Shown here: positions 56,601-64,000 of the stretch, piece after piece | Layout: each line of letters opens with the position of its first letter | How positions within the stretch are numbered: position 1 is the first letter of the stretch | Assembly (NCBI GenBank): GCA_947626135.1 | Contig: CANQQZ010000002.1 | Span: forward strand, 62,001 to 126,000 | DNA from: an uncultured Clostridia bacterium | GTDB lineage: Bacteria; Bacillota; Clostridia; UBA1381 | Length of the DNA stretch: 64,000 nt | Reading direction: 5' to 3' | Made by a program: the position numbers and the translations under genes | The notes under the pieces: generated by a model | What the model saw: only the letters and a program-made list of their open reading frames with translations | Told to the model about the DNA's origin: nothing | Database searches by the model: none

Positions 56601-57641
56601 ATAAACAGTGTAATGGCACCATTTTTCCGCCGGAACTGTTACCGTTGCCGACGAAATACCGTTCATTGTGGCATTGGTCGTAGTAGTTATAGTGTTAAGA
56701 CTGAATATATAATTGGTATTTACCGCAGCGTTGGCACTGCTTCCTCCCGGCGCGGCGCCTGTCAGAAACGCAAGCTGAGAACCGTCCTGATTGCTCGCCT
56801 TGTATGCGTAATCAAACTCCACAACATACTGGTCGGGAAGCGTAAGCTCTCCGAATTCGGTATGCGCGCTTCTGCTGTTGTTGTCTCCGCATGTATACTG
56901 CGCGTATTTCGTATTATTTGTGCCTAAGGTTATTCCGTCCTCATAAGATGTCGACGCCCACATAGTCTTTAAGGCGGCGGTATTCTCAACGCTCTCATAA
57001 TCCTGCGAATAAATTATATCCTCGGGATTTATGGTCGGCACCGTCGTCTCTTCGGGCTCTCCCGTCGCTGCCGGGGAGGTCGTTGCCTCGGGCTCTCCCG
57101 TTTCCTCAGGCGCTCCCGTTTCCTCGGGCGCTCCCGTTTCCTCAGGCGCTCCCGTTTCCTCGGGCGCTCCCGTTTCCTCGGGCGCTCCCGTTACGCTCGG
57201 AGAGGGCGGAGCAACCGTGCCGCTATACTCCAACGGCTTTATAACGGGCTTCATGCCGTCCCAGAGATACATTCTATATGTACTGCCCGCATATAACGTT
57301 TTGTTAAACTCAATATTTTGAAGAGCGCCCTCCTTGGGCAGAACTCTTCCCGCGTCGAACACAGACGCGTCCATAAGTCTGCCTGCCGAATCGAATTCGG
57401 CAAAAATAAGCAACGGATTCCATGTGTCTTCCACTTCGTCAAGATTGTCATTCTTCGAAGCGCTCACATGAAAGTGAGTAGAATCCGTACCGTCCGTCTT
57501 TGTGACACTGACGGAATAGTTTCCTCCATCGAGCAGGTCTACCGGTTCATTATCGGCAAGAGCCGGAACCGCTCCGATGAAGGTACTCGCAGAAATTGAC
57601 AGCGCGGTTACCAGCGCTAAAAATTTCTTAGAACTTTTCAT
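53601..57641 (-). CDS. large secreted multidomain protein with C-terminal rhamnogalacturonan acetylesterase-like (CE12/SGNH) domain
   Basis: 1346 residues: signal peptide (1-29), short N-terminal domain, a GAPEET repeat linker (about 150-185), two LamG/concanavalin-like regions (YSQDYESVENTAAL and DTMNDYMDCVVGYQAA), two or three Ig-like domains (VTAPETVSVPETASTTEE and following), then a carbohydrate-binding-like region (FQFGSDDPYEASGMTKV) joined to an SGNH esterase. In that esterase block I is IYAIGDSTT, block III VNMGINS and block V YVDHNHYK, as in CE12 enzymes that deacetylate pectin rhamnogalacturonan. No SLH, sortase or dockerin is seen, so it is probably released. Its promoter is at 57709. 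Confidence 0.85.
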   Translation of the reverse strand: MKSSKKFLALVTALSISASTFIGAVPALADNEPVDLLDGGNYSVSVTKTDGTDSTHFHVSASKNDNLDEVEDTWNPLLIFAEFDSAGRLMDASVFDAGRVLPKEGALQNIEFNKTLYAGSTYRMYLWDGMKPVIKPLEYSGTVAPPSPSVTGAPEETGAPEETGAPEETGAPEETGAPEETGEPEATTSPAATGEPEETTVPTINPEDIIYSQDYESVENTAALKTMWASTSYEDGITLGTNNTKYAQYTCGDNNSRSAHTEFGELTLPDQYVVEFDYAYKASNQDGSQLAFLTGAAPGGSSANAAVNTNYIFSLNTITTTTNATMNGISSATVTVPAEKWCHYTVYVDKTQLLSTVTITQSGQAAPILDKKVVPVRGAADVKGIFAYSGRKNSVHSIDNIMIRKTNENDVFGEVLEDEPVNDIVFSSPINKKINQPEDFESTPVTVKANGIYGHDVTDKVDFEWTKFGLVGEDGYISLTKDRPTDALNTFAGKMPDADGATGASSGYFNVRNGVSNWFGEIRVKGTYKKNGNDFEQEIRTPFAVIGASGEAVNIAPEQGYPDTMNDYMDCVVGYQAANGGQDLVLGKWASEGSNGLRSLTLEQDEDGTKYLRMASNGGGGTTVGQYSLGDQPEQYIVDTTIRTNGGTIGHYVKSPNNTDSKASWTAKLAGDTLTFNNTTVTLSGVGEDKWVRLVISADESTNKAWVKAYNSSGVKIGETDGSVDLLAGYNENAQALIALYDAFPFDVASFKVYYPTEKNITVTAPETVSVPETASTTEEITAQLFDVDDNEMTGKLTWTVEDAPEDVEITPSADGQTANLKVPSTASAGTITVTASYGSARASKEIFLSTSGNTLAFQQSTASVTIPFAEEVVTDEFKAAAKNKDGADIAGAEITYSLVDSNDEPIDNENITFDQSSHKITVKAGAPSKIVYVKATTTVEGTDSEQETLTAKAKVNIHGLSFQFGSDDPYEASGMTKVGKADAYTDKIGYGFKDPSMLTENAANVSATEAYTFKVAVPKGNYQVTVKTSAASVTSEVIEEVKASTGISKNPAAQFNVAVADGILDLTFPQVLTAEGKPAGTETTLTSIEIKQAPAKSNHEDNPDIYAIGDSTTNNAADGAQSWGNYASTVSAPEGFNTFYNHGMAGRDSVSYYNQGRIENVLLAVCPGDYVTVNMGINSKETNEGVSYRTIMQEYCVQAIMDRGGIPIIVTHTPQGPVGKGEGNYKPGAEAGSRFVCNRGGDQQNDTLRLIAKEKNLNIIELGYEADKFFNEIDSKGIAAYNSEHGTDYDASLTPIALVQSWYVDHNHYKAPLAKWTTEYIYKCLGEIKNGSQDYLWSADEHMPE
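57095..57190 (-). repeat. 18-nt tandem repeat coding GAPEET
   Basis: Five near-identical 18-nt units followed by a diverged GEPEAT unit form an acidic Pro/Thr linker in the secreted esterase. Perfect units are prone to slippage. Confidence 0.85.
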
Positions 57642-57684
57642 CTTTTAATCTCCTCCCTCTTTTTTTGATTAAAATAAATCATAG

Positions 57685-57706
57685 AATATGTTAATTGTAA
57701 CATATT
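57685..57706. promoter_or_regulatory. 9-bp-arm inverted repeat at the transcript start of the esterase gene
   Basis: AATATGTTA-ATTG-TAACATATT, perfect, lies immediately downstream of the -10 element on the minus strand, a position typical of a repressor operator. Confidence 0.5.
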
Positions 57707-57708
57707 TT

Positions 57709-57736
57709 TTTATATTTGTACAGACTTTTTTTGCAA
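57709..57736 (-). promoter_or_regulatory. likely promoter of the secreted esterase gene
   Basis: Minus strand TTGCAA (57731-57736), 16-bp spacer, TATAAA (57709-57714), just beyond the stop of the DUF5107 gene. Confidence 0.55.
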
Positions 57737-57737
57737 T

Positions 57738-60700
57738 TTACACAATTTTTTTTGAACGAATGCGCGTTTCGTATTCCAAATCCGTCAGCCCCTGGTGAGC
57801 CGCGTCCGCATCAAGCCCGACGGCTATATATTTTTCCGCTTTTTCGTAATCGCCCTTGCCGTAATAGCCGAGCGCCGCCATATACGCGCAGTGGGCGCGG
57901 TTTTTCGCGTTCATATCCGCGTCGAATACCTCGAAATCCGGAAGCGACACGGCGAAATAATCTATCTTCATCTCATCGTCAATATGCTGCTCGCCGTAGT
58001 CTATAAGGCGGTTAAACATGCCCGCCGCCGTCTTGTCATGCCCCAGGCGGCGGTGCGCCATCGCGCGGAAAAAGTACATTTGCGGAGGCGTGTCGTTATA
58101 ATACGCCGCCGCGGTCAAATCGTCCGCGCCCCGCGACGCAAGCTCAAAATATTTGTTTGACATGATAAGGTCAATGTCCCTGTACGCGAGCCCCAAATGA
58201 TAATACACGTCATTGTCGCGCGCGGTCGCAAGCTTGCCTTCGCCCAGATTTTCCGGGTATACGAGCGCGTCGAGAAGATAGCCTATCGCGCCCTCGTAAT
58301 CCTGCTTTGCGCGGCATTCCTCCGCAAGTCCGATGTTCGCGCGCCGGTACTGCGCCGTGATCCTGCCTTCGCCTCCCTCCCACGGATGGAACCGGCGTAT
58401 GCGCATACCCTTGTACGACATGTCAAAATGGCGCTCTAAGTTCAGCAGCGTCATGAACTCCACATACATATCGTCGCGCTGCTCCACGATTTCATGATTG
58501 TCAGCCATGTCGCGCAGCCGTTTTTTCGGATTCTCGTTCATGCGCTTTTTGAGCAAATCGTATTCGTAGTATATGCGCGCGTCGCCGGGGGCTTTGCGCG
58601 CCGCCTTCATCATATGCGACATAGCCGTGTCGGCGGCACCGAGACGGTTGTAATACGCAATCGCAAGATTGCGGTGCGCCGCGGCGCTGTTCCCGCCCCG
58701 CTCCTCGAGCAGCTTTACGGACGTTTCCCAGCATGAGACAGCCTTGTCCGTCAGGCCCTTGTCGTAATACAGGCAGCCCAGCAGATACGGCGCGTTCGCG
58801 TCGCCGGGGTTGTGCTCGGAAGCGTAGCTCAGTATCCTTATTTCCTCGAGACGGTTCGGGAAGCACATCGAAACATCGCCCGCCGCCGCAATCTCAAGGT
58901 TTTCCTCGCTGTTGGAATAGAACGCTATGTAATAATTGAGCAGCGGATTATCCGATTCCGAAATTATCGCGAGGACCTTAGCCGCCTCCTCGAATAATCC
59001 GAATTCGTAGTAATTGAGCGACAGCTCTATATAATTCTGCACATCCCCGCGCATAATCGTCGTAAGCTCGTTTAATATCATAAAATCGTCCGTCAGCCTG
59101 TACAGCTCGTAGCGCGAGCCGAAGTCGAGCGGGTCTATGAGCACGGTTTCATAAGCCGTGCGCTCCGCGTCCTCCGTCCGTCCCATAAGCCGCAGCAGCG
59201 TCGTTTTTAAATTGCGCGCCTTTAAATTGCGCGTGCCGCGCGACAGCGACATCTCCGCGAACCGAAGCGCCTCGTCCAGCTCCTCCGCGCCCGCGCACAT
59301 GCACGCGAGCTGATAATACGCCCTGTCCTTCATGTTCGCGTCCCACGACGCCTTGTAAAACGCGTCGAACGCTTCGGAATACCGGGCGGTTTTCTTGAGC
59401 ACAAGCCCGAGATTATAATAAGGCTCGCAGTTATACGGATTCGGGTTTTTCCATGTCGATTTTTTTATCGCCGCGCGAAAATGCTCCTCCGCCTCGTCAA
59501 ACCGCGCGTTGTGATACAGAAATTTCCCGTAGCCGTTATTAAGACGCATATCGGTCGGGTCGCGGCGTAATCCTTCTGTATAATACGGCTCCGGAGAATA
59601 CGTCGCGTGACGGTACTGCTCCAGGTGGACCGCCGTAAGATACAGCTCCTCCAGCGATTGTATGTCCTCCGGCGCGGCAGCCGCCTCCGCCGGAGCCGGG
59701 GTTTTGATAATATCGTCATTTATGTCCGGAGTATATGAAACGAGCGTTTTTCCGTCCGCGTCCCTGACGCTCAGAGTTAAATCGCCGATTGTTTCCTCGG
59801 AAATTTCCGACTCTATTTTATACGCCTTTTCCGGAGACAGCTCCTTCACGACCGATACGTATTCGTTAATGGCTCCCTTCAGAGATATCGTAACCTCCAT
59901 CGGGCTTGTTACGTATACCCACGCCGCAGCCCTCCCGCCGTCCGCTTCAAGATTGATAACCACGTCCTTTGTCGCGTTTTTGACCTCGCCGACCGCCTTA
60001 TACGGCATGAAATACTGCGTGAACGTCTTTTCCTCATATGGCGCGAGAAACGTGAAATCCGGCTGATTATCCGTGAACACGCCCGTCATAAGCTCAATAT
60101 ACGGTCCGTTCTCATCCGTGAGATTCCTGTCCCACGCCTTTCCGAAATCGCCGCTGCCCCATGTCCATTGCTTTTTTCCCGGCGCTATCCTGTGCTCCGC
60201 GACATGCAGCAGTCCCGCCTGAACGCCGTAGTCATAGTTTCCTATAAAATCATAGTCGCTGTGATACGCCATGTATGACGTCGGCACGGGAATATTTTTA
60301 TATCTCGAAATATCCACGCCCTCGCTGTAATCCATGTTATAATATACTCCTGTGGCAACGGGGAACTTGGATACGGCTCTCTTTCCGTGATCCATGACAG
60401 CATGAACGTCCGGCGGAAATACGGACTTTGTGTTGTCATTCACCGCGACCGCCGGGTTTGCCCACCACAAAAACGTCTGCGTGCGGTCGGTGGGATTATA
60501 AAGCTGACCGTGTACTTCCAGATACGCGCAGCCCGGTCTCAGGGTGAAGCCCGCCATGCCCTTGGTATGATACATTTTTTCAACCTCTCCGCACCATACC
60601 GTGGCGGAGCCGTCCTCGTTTTCGTCTATGGTGAAATCCACCGGGTCAAATGTCGACGGACGGTGATGCTGCGGCCAGTTAAACTCTATGCCGCCCGAAA

Positions 60701-61034
60701 TCCACGGTCCCGCCAGACCGACCAGCGCCGGCTTGATAACCTCGTTATAATAAACGGCGTCGTAGCCGTTGGTCTTATCGTATATCCGCTGAATACGTCC
60801 GCCTATCTCAGGCAAAATCATTACCGTCAGATATTCGTTTTCCAAAAATACGGCTCTGTATTCCTTATCTGTTTTCTCATCGGAAACCTTGTCCGTAACC
60901 GGATGAGGATAAACCCGTCCCGAGCTTCCCTGATACACGCGCTTATCCAAAAACATCGGCAGCGCATTCGGCGCGAGCGCTTCATAGGTGGGAATTACAA
61001 CCGTTTCCTCGCGTATTTTTACTTTATTTGCCAT
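57738..61034 (-). CDS. DUF5107 domain protein with TPR repeats
   Basis: 1098 residues, no signal peptide. Residues 1 to about 430 match DUF5107, a beta-sandwich domain resembling galactose-mutarotase folds: VIPTYEALAPNALPMFLDKRVYQGSSGRVYP, MILPEIGGRIQRIYDKTNGYDAVYYN, GGIEFNWPQHHRPSTF and the Trp-rich QTFLWWANPAVAV. From about 470 to the end there are many TPR units (YYNLGLVLKKTARYSEAFDAFYKAS is a clear one). The domain usually occurs with glycan-degradation genes; the catalytic role is not established here. It has its own promoter with an inverted repeat. Confidence 0.88.
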   Translation of the reverse strand: MANKVKIREETVVIPTYEALAPNALPMFLDKRVYQGSSGRVYPHPVTDKVSDEKTDKEYRAVFLENEYLTVMILPEIGGRIQRIYDKTNGYDAVYYNEVIKPALVGLAGPWISGGIEFNWPQHHRPSTFDPVDFTIDENEDGSATVWCGEVEKMYHTKGMAGFTLRPGCAYLEVHGQLYNPTDRTQTFLWWANPAVAVNDNTKSVFPPDVHAVMDHGKRAVSKFPVATGVYYNMDYSEGVDISRYKNIPVPTSYMAYHSDYDFIGNYDYGVQAGLLHVAEHRIAPGKKQWTWGSGDFGKAWDRNLTDENGPYIELMTGVFTDNQPDFTFLAPYEEKTFTQYFMPYKAVGEVKNATKDVVINLEADGGRAAAWVYVTSPMEVTISLKGAINEYVSVVKELSPEKAYKIESEISEETIGDLTLSVRDADGKTLVSYTPDINDDIIKTPAPAEAAAAPEDIQSLEELYLTAVHLEQYRHATYSPEPYYTEGLRRDPTDMRLNNGYGKFLYHNARFDEAEEHFRAAIKKSTWKNPNPYNCEPYYNLGLVLKKTARYSEAFDAFYKASWDANMKDRAYYQLACMCAGAEELDEALRFAEMSLSRGTRNLKARNLKTTLLRLMGRTEDAERTAYETVLIDPLDFGSRYELYRLTDDFMILNELTTIMRGDVQNYIELSLNYYEFGLFEEAAKVLAIISESDNPLLNYYIAFYSNSEENLEIAAAGDVSMCFPNRLEEIRILSYASEHNPGDANAPYLLGCLYYDKGLTDKAVSCWETSVKLLEERGGNSAAAHRNLAIAYYNRLGAADTAMSHMMKAARKAPGDARIYYEYDLLKKRMNENPKKRLRDMADNHEIVEQRDDMYVEFMTLLNLERHFDMSYKGMRIRRFHPWEGGEGRITAQYRRANIGLAEECRAKQDYEGAIGYLLDALVYPENLGEGKLATARDNDVYYHLGLAYRDIDLIMSNKYFELASRGADDLTAAAYYNDTPPQMYFFRAMAHRRLGHDKTAAGMFNRLIDYGEQHIDDEMKIDYFAVSLPDFEVFDADMNAKNRAHCAYMAALGYYGKGDYEKAEKYIAVGLDADAAHQGLTDLEYETRIRSKKIV

Positions 61035-61069
61035 GCTTATCTCTCCTTTCCGTCCCTTTTATTACTATG

Positions 61070-61101
61070 ATTATACACTATGGCGAAAAGAATTTCCATA
61101 G
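61070..61101 (-). promoter_or_regulatory. DUF5107 gene promoter with internal inverted repeat
   Basis: Minus strand TATAAT (61070-61075) with a weak -35 (TGGAAA, 17 bp upstream). CTATGG (61078-61083) and CCATAG (61096-61101) form an inverted repeat of 6-bp arms spanning the spacer, a plausible operator. It does not match the catabolite-control cre consensus. Confidence 0.5.
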
Positions 61102-61138
61102 CTAAATTGTTTTTTAATGAAATATTTTTACACGCGCC

Positions 61139-61170
61139 AAAAACGCGCCGCCATAATGGCGGCGCGTTTT
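61139..61170. terminator. strong terminator after the XRE gene
   Basis: AAAACGCGCCGCCAT and ATGGCGGCGCGTTTT are perfect 15-bp arms around one base, with A and T tracts on either side, able to work on both strands. Confidence 0.9.
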
Positions 61171-61192
61171 TTTACCCTGCTCAATCACCGTA

Positions 61193-61504
61193 TTATTTCG
61201 ATACTCTGCATGCCAGTCCGTACATATAAACCTTCGCGAATTGCTTTTCCTCTTTGCCCAGAGAATTCCATATTGAAATTATTTCCTCCACATCATCGGC
61301 GGGCGTTTCCATTCCCGAGAAAAATTCCGAAAGCGTTATATCCAGCCCCTTGCATATCTTCATAAGATTTTTTATAGATGGGTCTCCGTCGCGATTGAGC
61401 ATGGCGTTAAGCGATGAATGGGGTATCCCGCTTACGTTTGACAGCTTATAATAGGTCCATCCGCGTTTTTTACATAAATCCTTTATCCGTTCCGTTATAT
61501 CCAT
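61193..61504 (-). CDS. XRE-family helix-turn-helix regulator
   Basis: 103 residues. Cro/C1-type DNA-binding domain at 1-60: ITERIKDLCKKRGWTYYKLSNVSGIPHSSLNAMLN, then IKNLMKICKGLDITLSEFFSG. The C-terminal tail EEIISIWNSLGKEEKQFAKVYMYGLA is helical and may dimerise. The start at 61504 follows GGGAGGAATTTAAA; the frame is open upstream to 61558. It lies between two glycan/surface genes and could bind the inverted repeats at 61078 or 57685 (inference). Confidence 0.88.
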   Translation of the reverse strand: MDITERIKDLCKKRGWTYYKLSNVSGIPHSSLNAMLNRDGDPSIKNLMKICKGLDITLSEFFSGMETPADDVEEIISIWNSLGKEEKQFAKVYMYGLACRVSK

Positions 61505-61579
61505 TTTAAATTCCTCCCAAACCTTCGGACCCCGCGCCTGCGGCGAACCGACATTCACCGCTGACAGCTTATAAAATCC

Positions 61580-64000
61580 TTATTTCCCATAAATCGCTTC
61601 CTGTGCTCCCGCGCTCATCGAGTCTGAAGTCTCCTTCTCGAGCGCTTCCCAATCACGCACCTCGCGCATGCCGTTCCATCTTTCAAAATCGTTTCCGGCG
61701 TCCTCCCAATAATGGGAATTTGTCGCCTCCTGAACCGCAAGATAGTACCACATGCCCGTATCGCTGTTATCAACCCATGTGATCATGCCGTCCGAAAGCG
61801 CGTCCGGACCCTCGGGTCTGCGCCCAAGCACATTATTGACCAGCGTCATAGCCTCCGCGCGCGTTATCGGCTGATTGGGCTTAAATGTTCCGTCTCCGTA
61901 GCCGTTTATCCAGCTGCGCAGCGACGCGCGGTTGATATATTCATTCGCCCAGTGTCCCGCTATATCTGTGAATCTGTCCTCGCCCTCATACAAACCGGCA
62001 TCGAATCTCGCCGCGATTGCCGCGAATTCGGCGCGCGTTATCGGCGCATCCGGCGCGAAGCTTCCGTCCTCGTAGCCCTTTACAATACCGGCATTTGTCA
62101 TTGTGGAAACGGCGTTGTTATACCAATATTCCAATGCAACGTCGGTATATTCGTTTTCCTGGGTCCAGTATTTTACTCTTGACTCGTCGGTAAGGAGCCG
62201 GAAGAATATTGTCGCGACCTCGGCGCGTGTTATTTGCCCCTCCGGCTGAACGTCGCCCTCCGGATAGCCTATAATATACGCGTAATGATCGTCATGGTTG
62301 AGGCTCGGAATATCAGCATTGTTTATTCCGTCCAAGCCGCTGCCCGAGCCGTCGCCCGAGCCGTCGCCCGAACCATCGCCCGAGCCGTCGCCGTTCTGCT
62401 CATCGTTTTTATCTCCGTTTTCGCCCGAAATACCCGAGCCGCCCGTATACTCATTTTCAATAATATAGCCGGTCGTGCTCTTTACATATCTCGGAGTATA
62501 TCCTTCAACGGGAGCCTCCTCAACGGTATATTCCACAGCCTTTCCGTTTTTGGTCTTATCCAGACCCGTGAATGTATGCTTCCAGCCGTTCGATTCGTTA
62601 AGCTCGTATTCAACAACTGTTTTGCCTTCGCTCTTAACCTGAACCTGAACGAAGTCGGGGCGCATTCCCGCCGAATTGTTGTCATCCTTCCACTGCTTTT
62701 CAACTCTCAGACTCGTCGTAGGCGTACCGCTGCCGCCTCCGCCGCCTCCGCCGCCGGTTCCGTGCGCCGGCTCGGAATTGGTTCCGGGCGTCGGAGACGC
62801 CTGCTGGATTTGCGACCATACGGCATAGAGCGTTTCGTCTCCCCCGCCGGGAGTATATGTGCCGCCCGGACGGATAAGGTTCCCGTCATCGGGATCCGCA
62901 TCGGGATTGCGCGACCAGCCCTTAAACTCATAGCCCTCGAGCGTTGGTATGTTGCCGGGGATCGTCACGCTTCCGCCCCTGGAATAATATCTGTCTCTCG
63001 GCATATTATCCGGCGTATCGTCCGAGCCTGCCGGTGTGTTGGGATCAAATCTCAGCATGGGCAATCCTCCCGGTCTTGACGGAGCGGGTGACGTTCCCGG
63101 CATGGGTGATGTACCCGGAGCAGGTGACGTTCCCGGTACGGGCGATGTGCCCGGCGCGGGTGATGTTCCCGGCGCGGGCGATGTGCCCGGCGCAGGTGAC
63201 GAACCGGGATTTTCCTCCTCGCCCGTTTTCTCCCATACAGCGTAGAAGTGTTCATCCTCACCGCCTTTTACAAATTCGTCTCCCGGCTGGAGCAGACTGC
63301 CGTAATCATTCGGATCCGACACCGGCTCATTGCGGCTCCATCCTACAAATACATATCCGTCAAGCTCCGGAACGCTGTCCGGGATTTTCAGCGTTCTTCC
63401 GCTTTCGATATTATCCATATTATCCGGCATATCGGACACTCCTCCGGCGCCGTCCGGCTTATTATCCTCAAATATCACATTTGAACCCGCCGTCTCGCTC
63501 AAATCCGTATCCCATACGGCATAAAGCCGTTCCGTGCCGTCAGGAATATCAAGCTCATCGCCCGGCAAAATCACGTCATCGTCTCCCGGACGCGCGTCCG
63601 GATTTATGCTCCATCCGCAGAATGTATGTTTAACTCCGCTGCTGTCCGTATAAACGTAATTGTCTCCGTCCTCTATTGTGATATTGCCGCCGTCCACGGG
63701 AGGCTCGGCGGTCACATGCTCTCCCGCCGTTCCGGTCTGTGTGCCGGGAACGCTGTTGGAGGGTCCGCCGTTCGCGTCATAAACAATACTGCCCTTCGGA
63801 ACAGGCTCCGGCGATGTGCCCGGCTCGGGTGATGTGCCCGGCTCAGGTGATGTTCCCGGCTCGGGTGATGTGCCCGGCTCGGGCGATGTTCCCGGCTCGG
63901 GCGACGTTCCCGGCTCAGGCGATGTGCCCGGCTCAGGTGATGTGCCCGGCTCAGGCGATGTGCCCGGCTCCGGCGATGTGCCCGGCCCAGGCGATGTGCC
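61580..64000 (-). CDS. repeat-rich SLH surface protein, partial (N-terminus beyond window)
   Basis: The frame is open to the right edge (at least 800 residues, N-terminus missing). From the edge inward: a GTSPEP repeat array; three InlB-type B-repeats (Listeria-Bacteroides type, each with a GWSxNP core and a YAVW ending) divided by a second PGTSPAP array; a Cna B-type domain (LRVEKQWKDDNN, FTGLDKTKNGKAVEYTVEE, IIENEYTG); a GDGSGDGSG linker; three SLH domains (about the last 240 residues, such as YWYNNAVSTMTNAGIVKGYEDGSFAPDAPITRAEF). SLH domains hold it to secondary wall polymer. Probably an adhesin or structural surface protein; no enzyme domain seen. Confidence 0.9.
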   Translation of the reverse strand, partial: GTSPGPGTSPEPGTSPEPGTSPEPGTSPEPGTSPEPGTSPEPGTSPEPGTSPEPGTSPEPGTSPEPVPKGSIVYDANGGPSNSVPGTQTGTAGEHVTAEPPVDGGNITIEDGDNYVYTDSSGVKHTFCGWSINPDARPGDDDVILPGDELDIPDGTERLYAVWDTDLSETAGSNVIFEDNKPDGAGGVSDMPDNMDNIESGRTLKIPDSVPELDGYVFVGWSRNEPVSDPNDYGSLLQPGDEFVKGGEDEHFYAVWEKTGEEENPGSSPAPGTSPAPGTSPAPGTSPVPGTSPAPGTSPMPGTSPAPSRPGGLPMLRFDPNTPAGSDDTPDNMPRDRYYSRGGSVTIPGNIPTLEGYEFKGWSRNPDADPDDGNLIRPGGTYTPGGGDETLYAVWSQIQQASPTPGTNSEPAHGTGGGGGGGGSGTPTTSLRVEKQWKDDNNSAGMRPDFVQVQVKSEGKTVVEYELNESNGWKHTFTGLDKTKNGKAVEYTVEEAPVEGYTPRYVKSTTGYIIENEYTGGSGISGENGDKNDEQNGDGSGDGSGDGSGDGSGSGLDGINNADIPSLNHDDHYAYIIGYPEGDVQPEGQITRAEVATIFFRLLTDESRVKYWTQENEYTDVALEYWYNNAVSTMTNAGIVKGYEDGSFAPDAPITRAEFAAIAARFDAGLYEGEDRFTDIAGHWANEYINRASLRSWINGYGDGTFKPNQPITRAEAMTLVNNVLGRRPEGPDALSDGMITWVDNSDTGMWYYLAVQEATNSHYWEDAGNDFERWNGMREVRDWEALEKETSDSMSAGAQEAIYGK
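62342..62393 (-). repeat. 12-nt tandem repeat coding GDGS
   Basis: About four 12-nt units coding Gly-Asp-Gly-Ser form a flexible linker before the SLH domains. Confidence 0.85.
63081..63206 (-). repeat. 18-nt tandem repeat coding PGTSPA/V/M
   Basis: Seven 18-nt units, each coding Pro-Gly-Thr-Ser-Pro-X with X Ala, Val or Met, separate the second and third B-repeats. Confidence 0.85.
63804..64000 (-). repeat. 18-nt tandem repeat coding GTSPEP, running off the window
   Basis: Eleven 18-nt units are visible up to the window edge, mostly differing at third positions; the last visible unit codes GTSPGP. The full copy number lies outside the window. Confidence 0.9.

Noticed and set aside
63804-64000. 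Regular repeats as a CRISPR array
   Set aside because: Units are 18 nt without spacers, stay in frame and encode GTSPEP; they are protein-coding tandem repeats.

Overview
The window looks like chromosome of an anaerobic, endospore-forming member of the Clostridia that lives on plant or dietary glycans. Evidence seen directly: a complete spoIIA operon (spoIIAA-AB-sigF), a complete spoIIIA operon (AA to AH), a GerM-like gene, a Gram-positive dcw cluster, PyrR, YqeK, Mini-RNase III, a split transketolase, and surface proteins anchored by SLH domains. MurE carries the DNPR motif of the meso-diaminopimelate-adding type. The exact genus cannot be named from sequence alone; SLH-anchored glycan enzymes resemble those reported for pectin-degrading gut Clostridia (inference). 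No rRNA, tRNA, CRISPR array, insertion sequence or phage gene was recognised.

Layout. 1-6923 (minus): dcw cluster mraZ-rsmH-ftsL-like-PBP with PASTA domains-murE-murF (murF runs off the left edge), driven by a promoter followed by three MraZ boxes. 7351-8148: lgt, convergent with spoIIA (8160-9654). 9939-14096: a five-gene envelope cluster (SGNH hydrolase, DUF4358 lipoprotein, MBOAT O-acyltransferase, DHHW protein, TSCPD protein) that looks like a machine for acylating and perhaps deacylating an extracellular polymer. 14194-19452: GerM-like gene and spoIIIAA-AH. 19593-21478: metK and lexA. 21653-24033: apbE, aroE, aroK. 24149-28395: yhbY-nadD-yqeK-rsfS-leuS, directly preceded by lysR-sir2-lacZ (28413-32888). 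33059-36400: ketoacyl synthase, acyl-CoA ligase and thioesterase, divergent from lysR.

36455-44611 (minus): pyrR-pyrB-pyrC-pyrF-pyrK-pyrD followed without a visible break by a GH43 enzyme and an SLH-anchored GH5 enzyme. 44851-48219: argH followed by a GH42 beta-galactosidase. 48311-52529 (minus): cysS-mrnC-two-piece transketolase-lipoprotein. 52602-53483: esterase. 53601-64000 (minus): accessory glycan and surface block: a 1346-residue secreted protein with a rhamnogalacturonan-acetylesterase-like end, a DUF5107-TPR protein, an XRE regulator, and a repeat-rich SLH surface protein that runs off the right edge.

How they work together: secreted and surface enzymes (GH5, CE12-like esterase, SLH protein) would trim plant polysaccharide outside the cell, and cytoplasmic GH2, GH42, GH43 and an HSL-type esterase would finish the fragments. 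A recurring theme is that glycosidase genes sit inside apparent transcripts of housekeeping genes (pyr, arg, and yhbY-leuS). The most interesting unexplained items are the acylation cluster between the two sporulation operons, the FabF-ligase-thioesterase trio, a structured RNA-like segment between pyrB and pyrC, and the secreted esterase/DUF5107 block with its own palindromic operators.
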